A stretch of DNA of 64,000 bases from Singulisphaera acidiphila DSM 18658 (GTDB lineage: Bacteria; Planctomycetota; Planctomycetia; Isosphaerales; Isosphaeraceae): positions 5,218,744-5,282,743 of the forward strand of contig NC_019892.1 of NCBI RefSeq assembly GCF_000242455.2. Direction: 5' to 3'. The notes under the pieces are model-generated. The model did not search any database. It worked only from the letters and a program-made list of their open reading frames with translations, and had not been told where the DNA came from. The translations under genes were made by a program, and so were the position numbers. Within the stretch, counting starts at the first letter, position 1; every line of letters begins with the position of its first letter. Below, piece by piece: positions 33,411 to 42,315 of this stretch.

Positions 33411-33785
33411 ATGAAGCATGCGCAATCCTGCTTCACAATCCTGTCGCTCATGATCGTCGGATGCTGGGACCCGTCCAATGACTGGCCCGAGCCTTCTACC
33501 GGCGTACCGTCGACAGTTGTCGATCGCTCCCGGTTGCCCGGGACGACAGCGAAGGCAAACTCGATGATTTCAAAATCCGAAGCCGTGGCGATCGCAAGGA
33601 AGTACATTCGGGGGCGGGTCAATCTTCAGAAAGGAGCACCGATAGAAGTTGGTATGAGTGACAAGATTTATACTGTATAGTTTGTTCATATAAGTGCTCC
33701 GCACGTTATAGATTCAGACTTTGACGCAAGAGTCATGATTGACGCGACGACAGGAGAGGTCTTACGGGGTGAATGGCCTCCCTGA
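33411..33785 (+). pseudogene. Second PepSY-type lipoprotein copy, interrupted by an amber codon
   Basis: The frame starts MKHAQSCFTILSLMIVGCW (lipobox-like VGC) and reads SKSEAVAIARKYIRGRVNLQ, KGAPIEVGMSDKIYTV, then TAG at 33678-33680, and continues in the same frame as FVHISAPHVIDSDFDARVMI then DATTGEVLRGEWPP to TGA. Alignment with the protein at 31966 shows the TAG falls inside the conserved YTVTFGVIV strand, so the product is truncated. Confidence 0.78.
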
Positions 33786-34070
33786 CTGTTGGTCGCGTTT
33801 TTCTTTGATTTGTCTGATGGGTTGGACTCAGCCTGTTAGCAGAAGCCTTGGTTTTTGGTTCCCGGATCGAGTTCAACCCGTGGCAACCGGGGCCTGAAAT
33901 CGATTGAAAAAATACGATGCGTTGAGTCGTTGGGTTGTTTCGTTTGACGTAGATCCTTGTTTTTGGCCGACCATCACGATTTGTGGACTTCCAATGAAAA
34001 ATGGAGAGATTCGCTGTTTTGACGACAGCCGTGGTCCGGGATGGTGGGGCATGAGTGGCGAGGTGGTTCT

Positions 34071-34742
34071 GTGACAAGCACGGCTCATGCGGTGAGTTCA
34101 CGGTCGGCTCGTGCGTTTGGGTTGGTTGACGCGATGGTCCTCATCGCCGCAACGGCGGTGGGGTTCGCTTCGTATCGTGTCTGCAAGGACTCATGGGCCG
34201 GCCTTGGGGGAATCCCTCTCTTCCGGAACTCCAACACCTGGCTCATCGCGTTCCTGTACCGGGCCACAACCTGGGCGTCGCTCTGGCTTGTCCCGTGGAC
34301 GGTCGCCCTGCTGCTCCTGTCTCTCCGCCGACCGCGTGCGCCTCTGAGACTCCTCGCCCGGCAACCCGGTTTTGTGGCGACTGTCGCGAGCACCTTGCTT
34401 TTCGCGCTTGGGGCCGCAGAGATCTTCCTGGTGCTGGCGGTACGCTATCTCCCGACGTGGCGGCTCGGTTTTTTGGCCTTTTTTTTGAGGCCCTTGTTTC
34501 TCCACTGCGCTTTCGACCTTCAGTTACCGACCCTCATGGGCGCTGCCGTCGCGGGGAGTTGGTTGGTGCTGTTCCTGAACGGGCGCTGGCGGCCCGGGCG
34601 GAACTGGCTCGATGGGCTTGGTCGGGCCCTGGGATATTGCTGGGTTGCCCTCTTCTTGATCAGTGCGTTCCTTGGCCCCTGGTTCTACCTGAGCAACCAT
34701 TTCCATGTCCCGCCCAATGCGCTCAGGGCGGGAGTCCGTTGA
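34071..34742 (+). CDS. Multi-pass membrane protein (duplicated unit, second copy)
   Basis: 223 residues from GTG 34071, with GAGGTGG upstream. Same topology as the protein at 32366; conserved blocks include FGLVDAMVLIAATAVGFASY, FDLQLPTLMGAAVA and LGRALGYCWVALFLISAFLG. The frame is intact although the adjacent lipoprotein copy is broken. Confidence 0.7.
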   Translation: MTSTAHAVSSRSARAFGLVDAMVLIAATAVGFASYRVCKDSWAGLGGIPLFRNSNTWLIAFLYRATTWASLWLVPWTVALLLLSLRRPRAPLRLLARQPGFVATVASTLLFALGAAEIFLVLAVRYLPTWRLGFLAFFLRPLFLHCAFDLQLPTLMGAAVAGSWLVLFLNGRWRPGRNWLDGLGRALGYCWVALFLISAFLGPWFYLSNHFHVPPNALRAGVR

Positions 34743-34838
34743 TTTGCGAGAGTTCTCGTCGAGAGGGGGCGACCATGCACCGCATTCTCTTCGTTTCGCA
34801 CGGTTGCTATCTTGAGGGTAGCGACTCTCAAAAAAACG

Positions 34839-34958
34839 AAGATTTTAACCACGAATGACACAAATGATACGAATGAAGAAAAGAATAACAAAATAATAAA
34901 TTGAAATTATTGTTTTGATTCGTGTCATTTGTGTCATTCGTGGTTAAAATCTTCTCTT
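34839..34958. repeat. Long-hairpin intergenic repeat, copy 5
   Basis: Arms TTTTAACCACGAATGACACA and TGTGTCATTCGTGGTTAAAA. Followed by TTAGCCGCTCATCCGTGGGTG, the same flank as copy 2. Confidence 0.85.
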
Positions 34959-35086
34959 CTTAGCCGCTCATCCGTGGGTGTCAGTGTTCGAGTGGCCTTG
35001 GGCGACACCATGTGAAGGTTTTCGACGTTCAGGATGCCGTTGTTCCGCTTCGGGGCTACAATGAACCCGCCGGGCGCCACGGGGTG

Positions 35087-35190
35087 AGCCCAACCCGATC
35101 AACGTTGGTAATCGGCCGATCATCGAAGGTGGACGATGCCGACCAGATCGAGGTCGTCATGTGATCAGCAGGGCGGGCAGGGGGCGCTCT
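35087..35190. repeat. About 100-bp duplicated block (copy at 38646-38742)
   Basis: Shared sequence includes CGGCCGATCATCGAAGGTGG here and CGACCGATCATCGAGGTGGA at the second site, followed in both by GACCAGATCGAGGT and GCGGGCAGGG. Differences are small substitutions and indels. Confidence 0.65.
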
Positions 35191-35231
35191 TGGAGGATCA
35201 AGGGAAACCAGAACCACAGGGGATTTGTGCC

Positions 35232-35807
35232 ATGAACAGACGTAAGATCATCGTCGTGGTTGCGGCCGGCTTTCTCCTTGCGTCCGGTTACTGGGTTGCC
35301 TCGGCGGCGAGCAAGAGAAGAACCGCGTCCAGGGCTCGGGGTTGGGTCGCCGAGTCGACTCTGATTCCCGACCCCGAGCGGCTCGCTGAATTTCAAGGGC
35401 TCAATCATCCGGCTCGACTCTATACGGTTGAGCCGGAGCCGGTACGGGGGAAAGTCAAAGCACGGACGCCGGAGGAGGACCAACGCTTCCGGGAGGCGGC
35501 GACGATCGTGGCACGCGCTCGCCCTCTACCTCCCGACCGTCTCCAATACTTCAGTTGGGTGGACCGTGAAGACTCACCGCTGAGGATTCAAGGGTGGTCG
35601 GCCTTCGTTCACCAGGTTTCCCCTTTACCTGGAGGCTGGGCGATCACGCTGAAGGTTTGGCCCAAGGCCACTCGCAAGGGGGGAGTCGGAGTGTTGGTTT
35701 ATAGCACTTATTTTGAGGAATATACTTGGACTCAGGCTGACGGCGTCCTTGATTACGTGAAGGGTGTCGGTGACCCGGTGATCCCGGATCCCTCCTACGG
35801 CCGGTAG
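35232..35807 (+). CDS. Secreted or membrane-anchored protein, paralogue of the frameshifted gene at 37595
   Basis: 191 residues. A signal anchor (MNRRKIIVVVAAGFLLASGY to ASAASK) precedes a soluble domain with DRLQYFSWVDREDSPLRIQG, then WSAFVHQVSPLPGGWAITLK and TYFEEYTWTQADG. The same layout (H-F-x-W-L/V, then W-Y/S, then E-x-Y) is seen at 37595-38264. No known family. ATG 35232 is the only start that gives a proper signal anchor. Confidence 0.65.
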   Translation: MNRRKIIVVVAAGFLLASGYWVASAASKRRTASRARGWVAESTLIPDPERLAEFQGLNHPARLYTVEPEPVRGKVKARTPEEDQRFREAATIVARARPLPPDRLQYFSWVDREDSPLRIQGWSAFVHQVSPLPGGWAITLKVWPKATRKGGVGVLVYSTYFEEYTWTQADGVLDYVKGVGDPVIPDPSYGR

Positions 35808-35925
35808 AGACTGTTGCGGGAGGGAGAAACAAAGGGGCGGAGGGAATCCCCCCATCGGAAGGGAGCCGAGGAACCGTCTGCCAAGAATTCCCTTCGACCC
35901 TTGGTTTTCCCTCCGGGGAAGTGGG

Positions 35926-36234
35926 TCAGTCGAACTTCGGTTCGACAGCCGGCGGCACGGTGCGCCAAGGGCGAGAGGCCGCCTCGATGAAGAGATCACG
36001 CTGCTTCGTGTGCCATGCCTCTGCCTTCCTTGACGCCTTCCGTTTGTCTTTGTCGTAGATATCGGACTCGGCTATAAGCGCCGCGTTCTGCCTTGAGAGG
36101 TCGTGAAATATCGCCTCCTTTTGGTGTGTTCGCGATCGGTGTTGCATCGTCACGGCCCAGCGGATTCCGGCTCCGACGAATGCCATCAGGGCAACCCCAA
36201 GCAATGCCGTGCGGAGGCTGAACCGGATCTGCAT
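35926..36234 (-). CDS. Small single-helix membrane protein
   Basis: 102 residues starting MQIRFSLRTALLGVALMAFV, the basic R-F-S-L-R-T start plus one helix that is common in planctomycete membrane proteins. A charged helical domain follows (KDKRKASRKAEAWHTKQRDL). It lies 10 bp after the secreted protein gene on the same strand and is probably co-transcribed with it. Confidence 0.6.
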   Translation of the reverse strand: MQIRFSLRTALLGVALMAFVGAGIRWAVTMQHRSRTHQKEAIFHDLSRQNAALIAESDIYDKDKRKASRKAEAWHTKQRDLFIEAASRPWRTVPPAVEPKFD

Positions 36235-36244
36235 TGTTTCTTGG

Positions 36245-36856
36245 TTATGCGATTGTGTAGTATCCTTCATTTGTGTACTCAGTGAACGTTTGCGTGTTCG
36301 TGGGGTCATCCGGGTCGGTCATCGTATAGACGGTGCCTTTGATATTGGCGATCACCTGGTCCACAATGGTGTTAACCTGCGTCTTGATGTCCTTCATCTG
36401 CTGCAAGCTCTGCTGGGATCCATTGAGGTGATTCGTAGCCTTGATCACAAGGGCTCCCCACTTCAATGCGTCTGCTTGAGCAGCGGGATCGCCGGGGTTA
36501 GCTAGGAAGTCGGCGACGGCAGCGGCATTGAGGACGTCCACCTTGGCTTTCAGGGCCACCGCCTTCTCAACCGCAGCCTGGCGAATCGCTATCTTCGAAT
36601 CTATCACCTGGTTGAACTGGTTCCGCAGATTGTTGATTTCTGCGATCTCTGAGTCCTTGTCGAGCATGGCCAGAGGTGTGATTGTCAGTTGGGCAACCGG
36701 TTCGCTCTCATTACCGATCTGATCTATCTGGGCGTCAAGGTCGTCATACTGTTCGTCAGTAGGGTGATCTGCCGGTATCGAGCCGTTCAACAGCCTACGA
36801 GGTTCTAAGTATTCAGTCTCGAGGTTTGGGCGGAAAACACGAGAGCGTCTATTCAT
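36245..36856 (-). CDS. Secreted protein with planctomycete N-terminal motif and helical domain
   Basis: 203 residues. The N-terminus FRPNLETEYLEPRRLLNGSI has the L-E-P-R-x-L-L motif. The rest is a long helical region (SEIAEINNLRNQFNQVIDSK, AVEKAVALKAKVDVLNAAAV, SQQSLQQMKDIKTQVNTIVD) that likely forms a coiled coil. It ends in a threonine-rich tail. Function unknown. Confidence 0.65.
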   Translation of the reverse strand: MNRRSRVFRPNLETEYLEPRRLLNGSIPADHPTDEQYDDLDAQIDQIGNESEPVAQLTITPLAMLDKDSEIAEINNLRNQFNQVIDSKIAIRQAAVEKAVALKAKVDVLNAAAVADFLANPGDPAAQADALKWGALVIKATNHLNGSQQSLQQMKDIKTQVNTIVDQVIANIKGTVYTMTDPDDPTNTQTFTEYTNEGYYTIA

Positions 36857-37020
36857 GGTATGACCTTTTTAGAAGTAAGTGAATTCGGAAATCGTTAATG
36901 GGATTAAATTGAATTTGGCTGGGAAAGTCAAGATGGATTAGACCGTGCGGACAATATCTGCGAGTTCTTCGTAGGAAGGGTAATCTGTTTCGTGTTTTTG
37001 TGCCCTGCGTGCACTCAGCC

Positions 37021-37119
37021 ATGCGTCGCCATGAGGTAGCAGATGAGCGCTGGGAACGCATCAAAGGCTTCCTGCCCGGCCAGGAGGCCGAACCCGGCGT
37101 GACTACCTCGGACAATTCT
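37021..37119 (+). pseudogene. IS5-type transposase N-terminal fragment
   Basis: ATG 37021 reads MRRHEVADERWERIKGFLPG, a typical IS5-like start, and then QEAEPGVTTSDN before similarity is lost. Only about 33 codons remain. Confidence 0.65.
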
Positions 37120-37174
37120 CCCCAGAGGTCATTGGGTCTGCACGTTGCAACCTTCATCAGGGCCTGCAAGTCAT

Positions 37175-37345
37175 TCAAATGTGCGATCTGGGCTCAGCGG
37201 AGCCGGTCTGTCGGTACTGCTTCAAGAGACGTACGATTGTGGAGACGTTGACGAGAAACCGCTGGGCGATTTGACGCAACGAGCCTTCGCCACGCGCCAC
37301 GGTCTCGAGGATACGATCTCGAAGGTCTTGGGAATAGGGTCGCAT
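37175..37345 (-). pseudogene. IS630-type transposase N-terminal HTH fragment
   Basis: 56 codons from ATG 37345: MRPYSQDLRDRILETVARGE, then GSLRQIAQRFLVNVSTIVRL and LKQYRQTGSAEPRSHI before TGA. This is the N-terminal HTH of IS630-family transposases. The DDE domain is absent. Confidence 0.75.
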
Positions 37346-37594
37346 GGGACACCTCCTGGGTCTATTTCTATTCTACCCAGGCGCAAGAGAAACGGTTGGC
37401 GCTCTAGGTCGATCGTCATTCACGAAATATTCGCAAACAATTTATGTTAAATGTAATGGATTAAGCGGTATTATTCAGGGCCCCGATTCGGTTGTCACGT
37501 TGACGATCAAACACTTCGTGATACTGCTGGCACCCATCGTGTTGAGGTCGCAGGCCAGTAGAACCGATTCAAGCCAATAGCTAAGGGCGATCCT

Positions 37595-38264
37595 ATGAAG
37601 TCTCAGCGATCCCGAGCCATTCTCGGTGGGTTCATTGGTGTTTTCGTCTTTGGCCTTGCCGGTGCGGAACAGGCAGTGAAGGCCGAGGAAGCTTCTCCGG
37701 TTCCTCCTCCGAAGGTGGTTACTCCGGTTGAGAATGCCCGTCCGGGAACCCCCGAGTATAAGCGTCTGCTTGACCATCAGGCACTCGTCCGCAAAGGACT
37801 CGTCCCTGTCTACAAAGTGGGATTCGATGGCCCCCCCCGTTTCGATTCCCGTGCGGACTCAGGTTCCCGACGACAGGGGGACCACGATCGTTCCTGACCC
37901 GAAGGCTACGGGCGACATGCTTCAACTTCAGCAGGCATTTGCTGCCGCTCTGGCCGCCCAGGACACCCGGCCCGCAGAACGCCGTAACCATTTTGCTTGG
38001 CTGGAGAACACGGACGCTTTCAAGAAGAAGCTGGTGCACTTCACCGGGTGGTACGGGGGAATTATTGAAGTGAAGGAGCAGCCCACGGGGCGCGTGTTCG
38101 TCAAGATCCACATCAGCCCTTGGCTTTATTCGGACACGCTCAAGACGCTGCAATACGATTATGTTGAAGAGACATATGAATTCTTTCGAGACAAAGTACG
38201 CCTGGTCGACTCGGACGCAAACGTTGCGAAGCTGGAAAAGCAAGGATACCCTGTAATTCGGTGA
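37595..38264 (+). pseudogene. Secreted protein gene frameshifted at a C8 tract
   Basis: The first frame from ATG 37595 has a signal peptide (MKSQRSRAILGGFIGVFVFG) and reads to VGFDGPP. A run of eight C at about 37831-37838 then puts the downstream part (SIPVRTQVPDDRGTTIVPDP to KLEKQGYPVIR) in the next frame. Removing one C restores a protein of about 222 residues similar in layout to that at 35232. Either a true frameshift, phase variation or a sequencing error; the sequence alone cannot decide. Confidence 0.7.
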
Positions 38265-38289
38265 GCATGTCTCTATTGATGACGGAAGG

Positions 38290-38560
38290 AAGTTGGCTGA
38301 CATCTTAGCAGCCGCCCTTACCGGACCTCGGAACACAGACCCGTCCGCCAGGTTCGCTTTTGAGAGGGGTTCAACCCAGGACGTGGCGGGGCAGGCCGGG
38401 AAGGCCACGTCGACCCCATAATCGTTGACGTTTCCGATGGTGGGGCCAAGGACCGTTCCTGCCGCCGCGAACACGACCCAGACGGCGTAGATGGCTGCCG
38501 AGGCGCCGAGATAGTAGGGGAGACTGAAGCCGAGAAGGTGCCCGGCGGACGATCACTTGA
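38290..38560. repeat. About 270-bp duplicated membrane-gene fragment (copy at 40807-41070)
   Basis: Both copies share TTGGCTGACATCTTAGCAGC, CCGTCCGCCAGGTTCGCTTT and CATAATCGTTGACGTTTCCG in the same order, with a few substitutions. On the minus strand it codes a hydrophobic fragment (FAAAGTVLGPTIGNVNDYGV), interrupted at both ends. Confidence 0.7.
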
Positions 38561-38645
38561 CAAGGTATATGCCGTATACTACACCCATTGGTAAGAGCCT
38601 GCCTGACTGGATTTGGGGCGAGGTCACCCGCTCGCGGCTCGGTTC

Positions 38646-38742
38646 AACCCAACCCGACCAACGTCGGCAATCGACCGATCATCGAGGTGGACGACGCCGA
38701 CCAGATCGAGGTTGAAGTGATCGGCAGAGCGGGCAGGGACGC
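38646..38742. repeat. Second copy of the 35087-35190 block
   Basis: Reads CGACCGATCATCGAGGTGGA, then GACCAGATCGAGGT and GCGGGCAGGG, matching the block at 35087-35190 in the same orientation. Confidence 0.65.
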
Positions 38743-38945
38743 TCTTGGCATCGTGAGAACAGGGACGGCTACTCTATCCTCCGTCCCCTTTGTTCTCTTT
38801 ACGGAAACAAGAGGATGCCTCGAATGACTTGCCGCATGTTATTGATTGTCGTCCTGCTGATCGCTATCGTGTTCAAGGGCTACACCTTGGGGCGCCGATC
38901 ATTGAATTTACTGATTTGGGTTGGGTGCTCACCTTACCTCGAGTC

Positions 38946-39254
38946 ATGCCAAGAACCGCTCGCGCCTCCGTCGGTGGCGGCCTGATCGACCACGCCTTGA
39001 ATCGCGACAACCGTCGCGAGGCGTTCTTCCCCCAGCACGCCGACGACAGCGTCTTTTCCCTCGACCTCTTCGGTGACTACCTGATGCCACATCCTTTCCC
39101 TCTCGTTCTCCGCCCCCAGGGCGATGGCGAGGTCGGCCGGTGGATGCGGCGGAGCCGAGGAGGGTCGGGGAAATCGCCAATTCGCTCCGTCTCCTTTTCT
39201 CCCTGCGTCTGGCTTTTCAGCGGTTATGCCTCGTTCATGCACGTTTTGTTCTGA
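38946..39254 (+). pseudogene. RAYT-type (Y1) REP-associated transposase relic
   Basis: ATG 38946 reads MPRTARASVGGGLIDHALNR then DNRREAFFPQHADDSVFSLD and LMPHPFPLVLRPQGDGE. This follows the start of REP-associated tyrosine transposases (M-x-R-x-A-R, H-x-x-N-R-x-x-x-R-x-x-x-F, then the H-x-H of L-M-P-N-H-F-H-L), but the middle is deleted and the HUH motif is changed to HPFP. The remainder is proline/serine-rich nonsense. Inactive. Confidence 0.7.
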
Positions 39255-39444
39255 CGGAGGCTCGCCGTGTCAGGGGGGGAGTAGGGGGACCGAAGGCAGA
39301 TGCGTAGCGGCCGAGCGTTGAGCGAGCCACGGGCGGCCTGGCCCCGTAAGGGGAGACGCCCGTCGAACGGACTTCGTCAGTTAGAATGGCGATGACGTCG
39401 GGGCAAGAATTTACCATCCCTGCTATCCCATTGGAGTTCTCACC

Positions 39445-40470
39445 ATGCGAATGACTTTGACCGCGACAGCGGTGCTTGCGGTTGGTTGGCTGACGCCGCT
39501 TCCCGCGCAGGAAGCCAAAACGCCACGGGTGACCGTGGACAACTTCACGCGAGCCGAGACCGACACGTATTTCGCCCGGTTCGTCAAGGACGGAGGGTTC
39601 GGGAAATTCGACCACCAGCGCGAACTCACACCGATCGACCAGCAGGCGGTAATTCGCATGAACCGCGACACGCTGTACTCGCAAGGCGTGTTCGACCTTG
39701 ATGCCGCGCCCGTCACGATCACCATGCCGGACGCAGGCAAGCGGTACATAGCGATGCAGGTTATCGACGAGAACCACTTCACGACGGAGGTTGTGTACGC
39801 ATCTGGTCCGCACACGCTCACGAGAGATAAGGTCGGCACAAGATATGTCCTCGCACTCGTCCGGACCTTCGTCAATCCTAATGACGCGGCCGACGTGAAG
39901 GCGGTCCACGCTCTCCAGGAGTCGCTCAAGGCCGAACAGAAGGAAACGGGCAAGTTCGAGATTCCGAACTGGGACCCGGCGTCACTCAAGCAGATCCGGG
40001 ACGCGCTGAACTCGCTGTTGGCGGCCAACGGCGGCCTTGATTCCACTCGGATGTTCGGACGCAAGGATGAGGTTGATCCAGTGCAACACCTGCTGGGCAC
40101 CGCCGGAGGCTGGGGCGGCAACCCTCGAGCCGATGCGTTCTACGCGGGCGCCCAGCCCAAGCAGAACGACGGAAAGTCCGCCTACCGGCTCACCCTCAAA
40201 GACGTACCCGTGGACGGGTTCTGGTCGGTGAGCGTCTACAACCAGGATGGCTTTTTCGAAAGGAACGCGAGGGACGCCTACACGCTGAACAACGTTACGG
40301 CGAAGCCGGCGGCGGACGGGTCGGTGACGATCCACTTCGGCGGCAATGAGCATGTACCGAACTACCTCCCCATCACCCCGGGTTGGAATTACGTTCTCCG
40401 CATGTACCGGCCGAGGAAGGAATTCCTCGACGGAACCTGGAAGATCCCGGAGGCAATACCGGGGCAATGA
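39445..40470 (+). CDS. DUF1254/DUF1214-domain secreted protein
   Basis: 341 residues with a signal peptide (MRMTLTATAVLAVGWLTPLP). The DUF1254 signature QQAVIRMNRDTLYSQGVFDL lies near residue 70 and the DUF1214 signature VDGFWSVSVYNQDGFF near 255. It ends in the typical NYLPITPGWNYVLRMYRPRK followed by W-K-I-P. These proteins have unknown enzymatic roles but a well-defined fold; this one is complete. Monocistronic between two repeat regions. Confidence 0.9.
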   Translation: MRMTLTATAVLAVGWLTPLPAQEAKTPRVTVDNFTRAETDTYFARFVKDGGFGKFDHQRELTPIDQQAVIRMNRDTLYSQGVFDLDAAPVTITMPDAGKRYIAMQVIDENHFTTEVVYASGPHTLTRDKVGTRYVLALVRTFVNPNDAADVKAVHALQESLKAEQKETGKFEIPNWDPASLKQIRDALNSLLAANGGLDSTRMFGRKDEVDPVQHLLGTAGGWGGNPRADAFYAGAQPKQNDGKSAYRLTLKDVPVDGFWSVSVYNQDGFFERNARDAYTLNNVTAKPAADGSVTIHFGGNEHVPNYLPITPGWNYVLRMYRPRKEFLDGTWKIPEAIPGQ

Positions 40471-40526
40471 ACGCCAACGGACCCCTGGAATATTGACTTG
40501 GGCTGGGGGGCGCCTCACCTCGAGTC

Positions 40527-40720
40527 ATGCCCAGAACCGCTCGCGCCTCCGTCGGCGGCCTGATCGCCCCCACCTTGAATCGCGGCAACCGTCGCCAGGC
40601 GGCCTTCCCCAAGGCCGCCGACGCCGGCCAGCGTCTTCCCTCGACCTCTTCGGTTCCTGCCTGAGGCTCAATGCTATTAAACCTTTTCCCTCGCGTTCTC
40701 CGCCCCCTTTTTCTCCCTTC
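40527..40720 (+). pseudogene. Second RAYT relic
   Basis: ATG 40527 reads MPRTARASVGGLIAPTLNRG then NRRQAAFPKAADAG and stops soon after. It is the same relic type as at 38946 but with different deletions, so the two copies are independently decayed. Confidence 0.65.
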
Positions 40721-40806
40721 ACTCCGGCTGTTGCGTCCGCTGAAAAACTCTCTTCGGCTTCAAGTCGAGGGTGCCCCAATCCGCCTCGTGGACGCCTATA
40801 TGGTCG

Positions 40807-41070
40807 CGTTGGCTGACATCTTAGCAGCCGCCCTTACCGGACCTCGGAACATAGACCCGTCCGCCAGGTTCGCTTTTGTGAGGGGCTCAACCCAGGAAGT
40901 GGCGGAGCAGGCCGGGAAGGCCATGTCGACCCCATAATCGTTGACGTTTCCGATGGTGGGGCCAAGGACCGTTCCTACCGCCGCGAACATGACCCAGACG
41001 GCGTAGCTGGCCGCCGAGGCGCCGAGATAGTAGGGGAGACTGAAGCCGGGAAGGTGCCCGGCGGACGATC
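40807..41070 (-). pseudogene. Membrane-protein gene fragment, copy of 38290-38560
   Basis: Minus-strand residues include FSLPYYLGASAASYAVWVMF and FAAVGTVLGPTIGNVNDYGV, a two-helix fragment without start or stop. It lies beside the RAYT relic and the DUF1559 gene. Confidence 0.6.
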
Positions 41071-41118
41071 GCTTTTCGGCGTCGGCGTAGCCCATCGGAC
41101 GCACCACCGACCCGCCCG

Positions 41119-42132
41119 TCAGAAAGAATCGGCATCCACGATTTCGTTGAAGCTTCGTGTCGCGAGCTTCTGCCAGACGCCTAACTGCGTACCGGGTGCG
41201 ATCGAATAGGTGCCGGAGACCGGGTCGAACCGAAAGGCGGGGACGTCTCCTGATTTGGGGTCGAACGGCACAGACTGGATCGAATCCTTGACGAACCGGA
41301 CCGAACCGTCGCAGAAGCCAACGTTGGCCCCGCCGGGGTGAAAGCTTCCGACGCTCGAGATCCACTTCAAGATGTTGCCATCGAGAAAAGGGACTCCCTT
41401 GACCGCCCCGTTCAACGGGTAATAGGCGCTCACCATCGAGTCGGAGGGGATGCCCACGTTCCACCTGCATGCCCCCCCACGGTCACCGCTCGGGACTCTC
41501 CCGTAGGACTTCTCGGCGAAAAGGATCGTCGTCCCGGTGCCGTCGGAGATGTCGGCGAGCCGGACTGAGGAGGAACAGAAGATCGTGCCGTTCATGTTCG
41601 CGACCTGCGCGGGGGAGTTCGGGCTCTGGGGAATCAGTTCCAGACTCCAGGCGCCCTGGCAACCGCCGTAACTGGTGTGGCGTTGCACGATGCCGAAGCC
41701 GACGGGTGCCCCGTAATTGAAGTCGTCCGGGTGCCCCTCGGCGACATACGGGTCGCTCGGGCAGAGGAGTCCGGAAAGGCCGGTTGAGGCGACCGTCCCA
41801 TTCGCCGGGGTGATCGCCTGGCGCGAGAAGTTTGCCGAGTGGTAAAGCGGGCTGGCGTCGAGGTACGGCAGGATCCGGACGAAGGCGCTCAGGCCCCAGG
41901 TCAAGACGGGGGCCTCATCGGAGACGGCCCGGAACATGCCCGACGGTAGTACCGAGTTGGCCGATTCGTAGTTCATCCCAGCCAGGCCGAGCTGTTTGAG
42001 GTTGTTGACGCATTGGGCGCGTCGGGCCGCTTCTCGGGCGGCCTGGATGGCGGGGAGGAGCAGGGCAATGAGCACGCCAATGACCGAGATGACCACCAGC
42101 AGCTCGATCAGCGTGAATCCACGCCCTTTCAT
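41119..42132 (-). CDS. DUF1559 prepilin-like secreted protein
   Basis: 337 residues from ATG 42132, giving the motif MKGRGFTLIELLVVISVIGV with the cleavage Gly and Glu5, followed by LLPAIQAAREAARRAQCVNN and LKQLGLAGMNYES. The C-terminal FHPGGANVGFCDGSVRFVKD is the canonical DUF1559 H-x-G-G-A-N-x-x-F-x-D-G-S-V-x-F box. An in-frame GTG at 42219 gives a longer leader and cannot be excluded. Confidence 0.93.
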   Translation of the reverse strand: MKGRGFTLIELLVVISVIGVLIALLLPAIQAAREAARRAQCVNNLKQLGLAGMNYESANSVLPSGMFRAVSDEAPVLTWGLSAFVRILPYLDASPLYHSANFSRQAITPANGTVASTGLSGLLCPSDPYVAEGHPDDFNYGAPVGFGIVQRHTSYGGCQGAWSLELIPQSPNSPAQVANMNGTIFCSSSVRLADISDGTGTTILFAEKSYGRVPSGDRGGACRWNVGIPSDSMVSAYYPLNGAVKGVPFLDGNILKWISSVGSFHPGGANVGFCDGSVRFVKDSIQSVPFDPKSGDVPAFRFDPVSGTYSIAPGTQLGVWQKLATRSFNEIVDADSF

Positions 42133-42315
42133 CAGAGTGGGATCGGCATTCGTCACGGTGAGCCCCGGCCACTCGCCGGCCTCCTTGTCGTGTCGGTCCT
42201 TGGCTCGAAACGGCTTCACTCGAGGTCTCAGGAGATCGTACCAGGAACGGCCACTCCGAGCACAGGATTTAGGCTTGACCCTCGGGCCTGGCCAGGGGGG
42301 GGCCGTGACGAGGTG

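Larger units (their letters stand above)
34743..35231. other. Intergenic region with long-hairpin copy 5 and a duplicated block
   Basis: Contains the hairpin at 34839-34958 and the block at 35087-35190 that is repeated at 38646-38742. No gene was seen. Confidence 0.5.
36857..37594. other. Gap filled by two IS remnants
   Basis: Holds an IS5-type N-terminal fragment (+, 37021) and an IS630-type fragment (-, 37345-37175), listed separately. The sequence on both sides is non-coding. Confidence 0.55.
38265..38945. other. Region of duplicated fragments
   Basis: Contains the block 38290-38560, repeated at 40807-41070, and the block 38646-38742, repeated at 35087-35190. There is no intact gene. A second pair of boundary sequences suggests serial duplication and decay. 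Confidence 0.55.
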
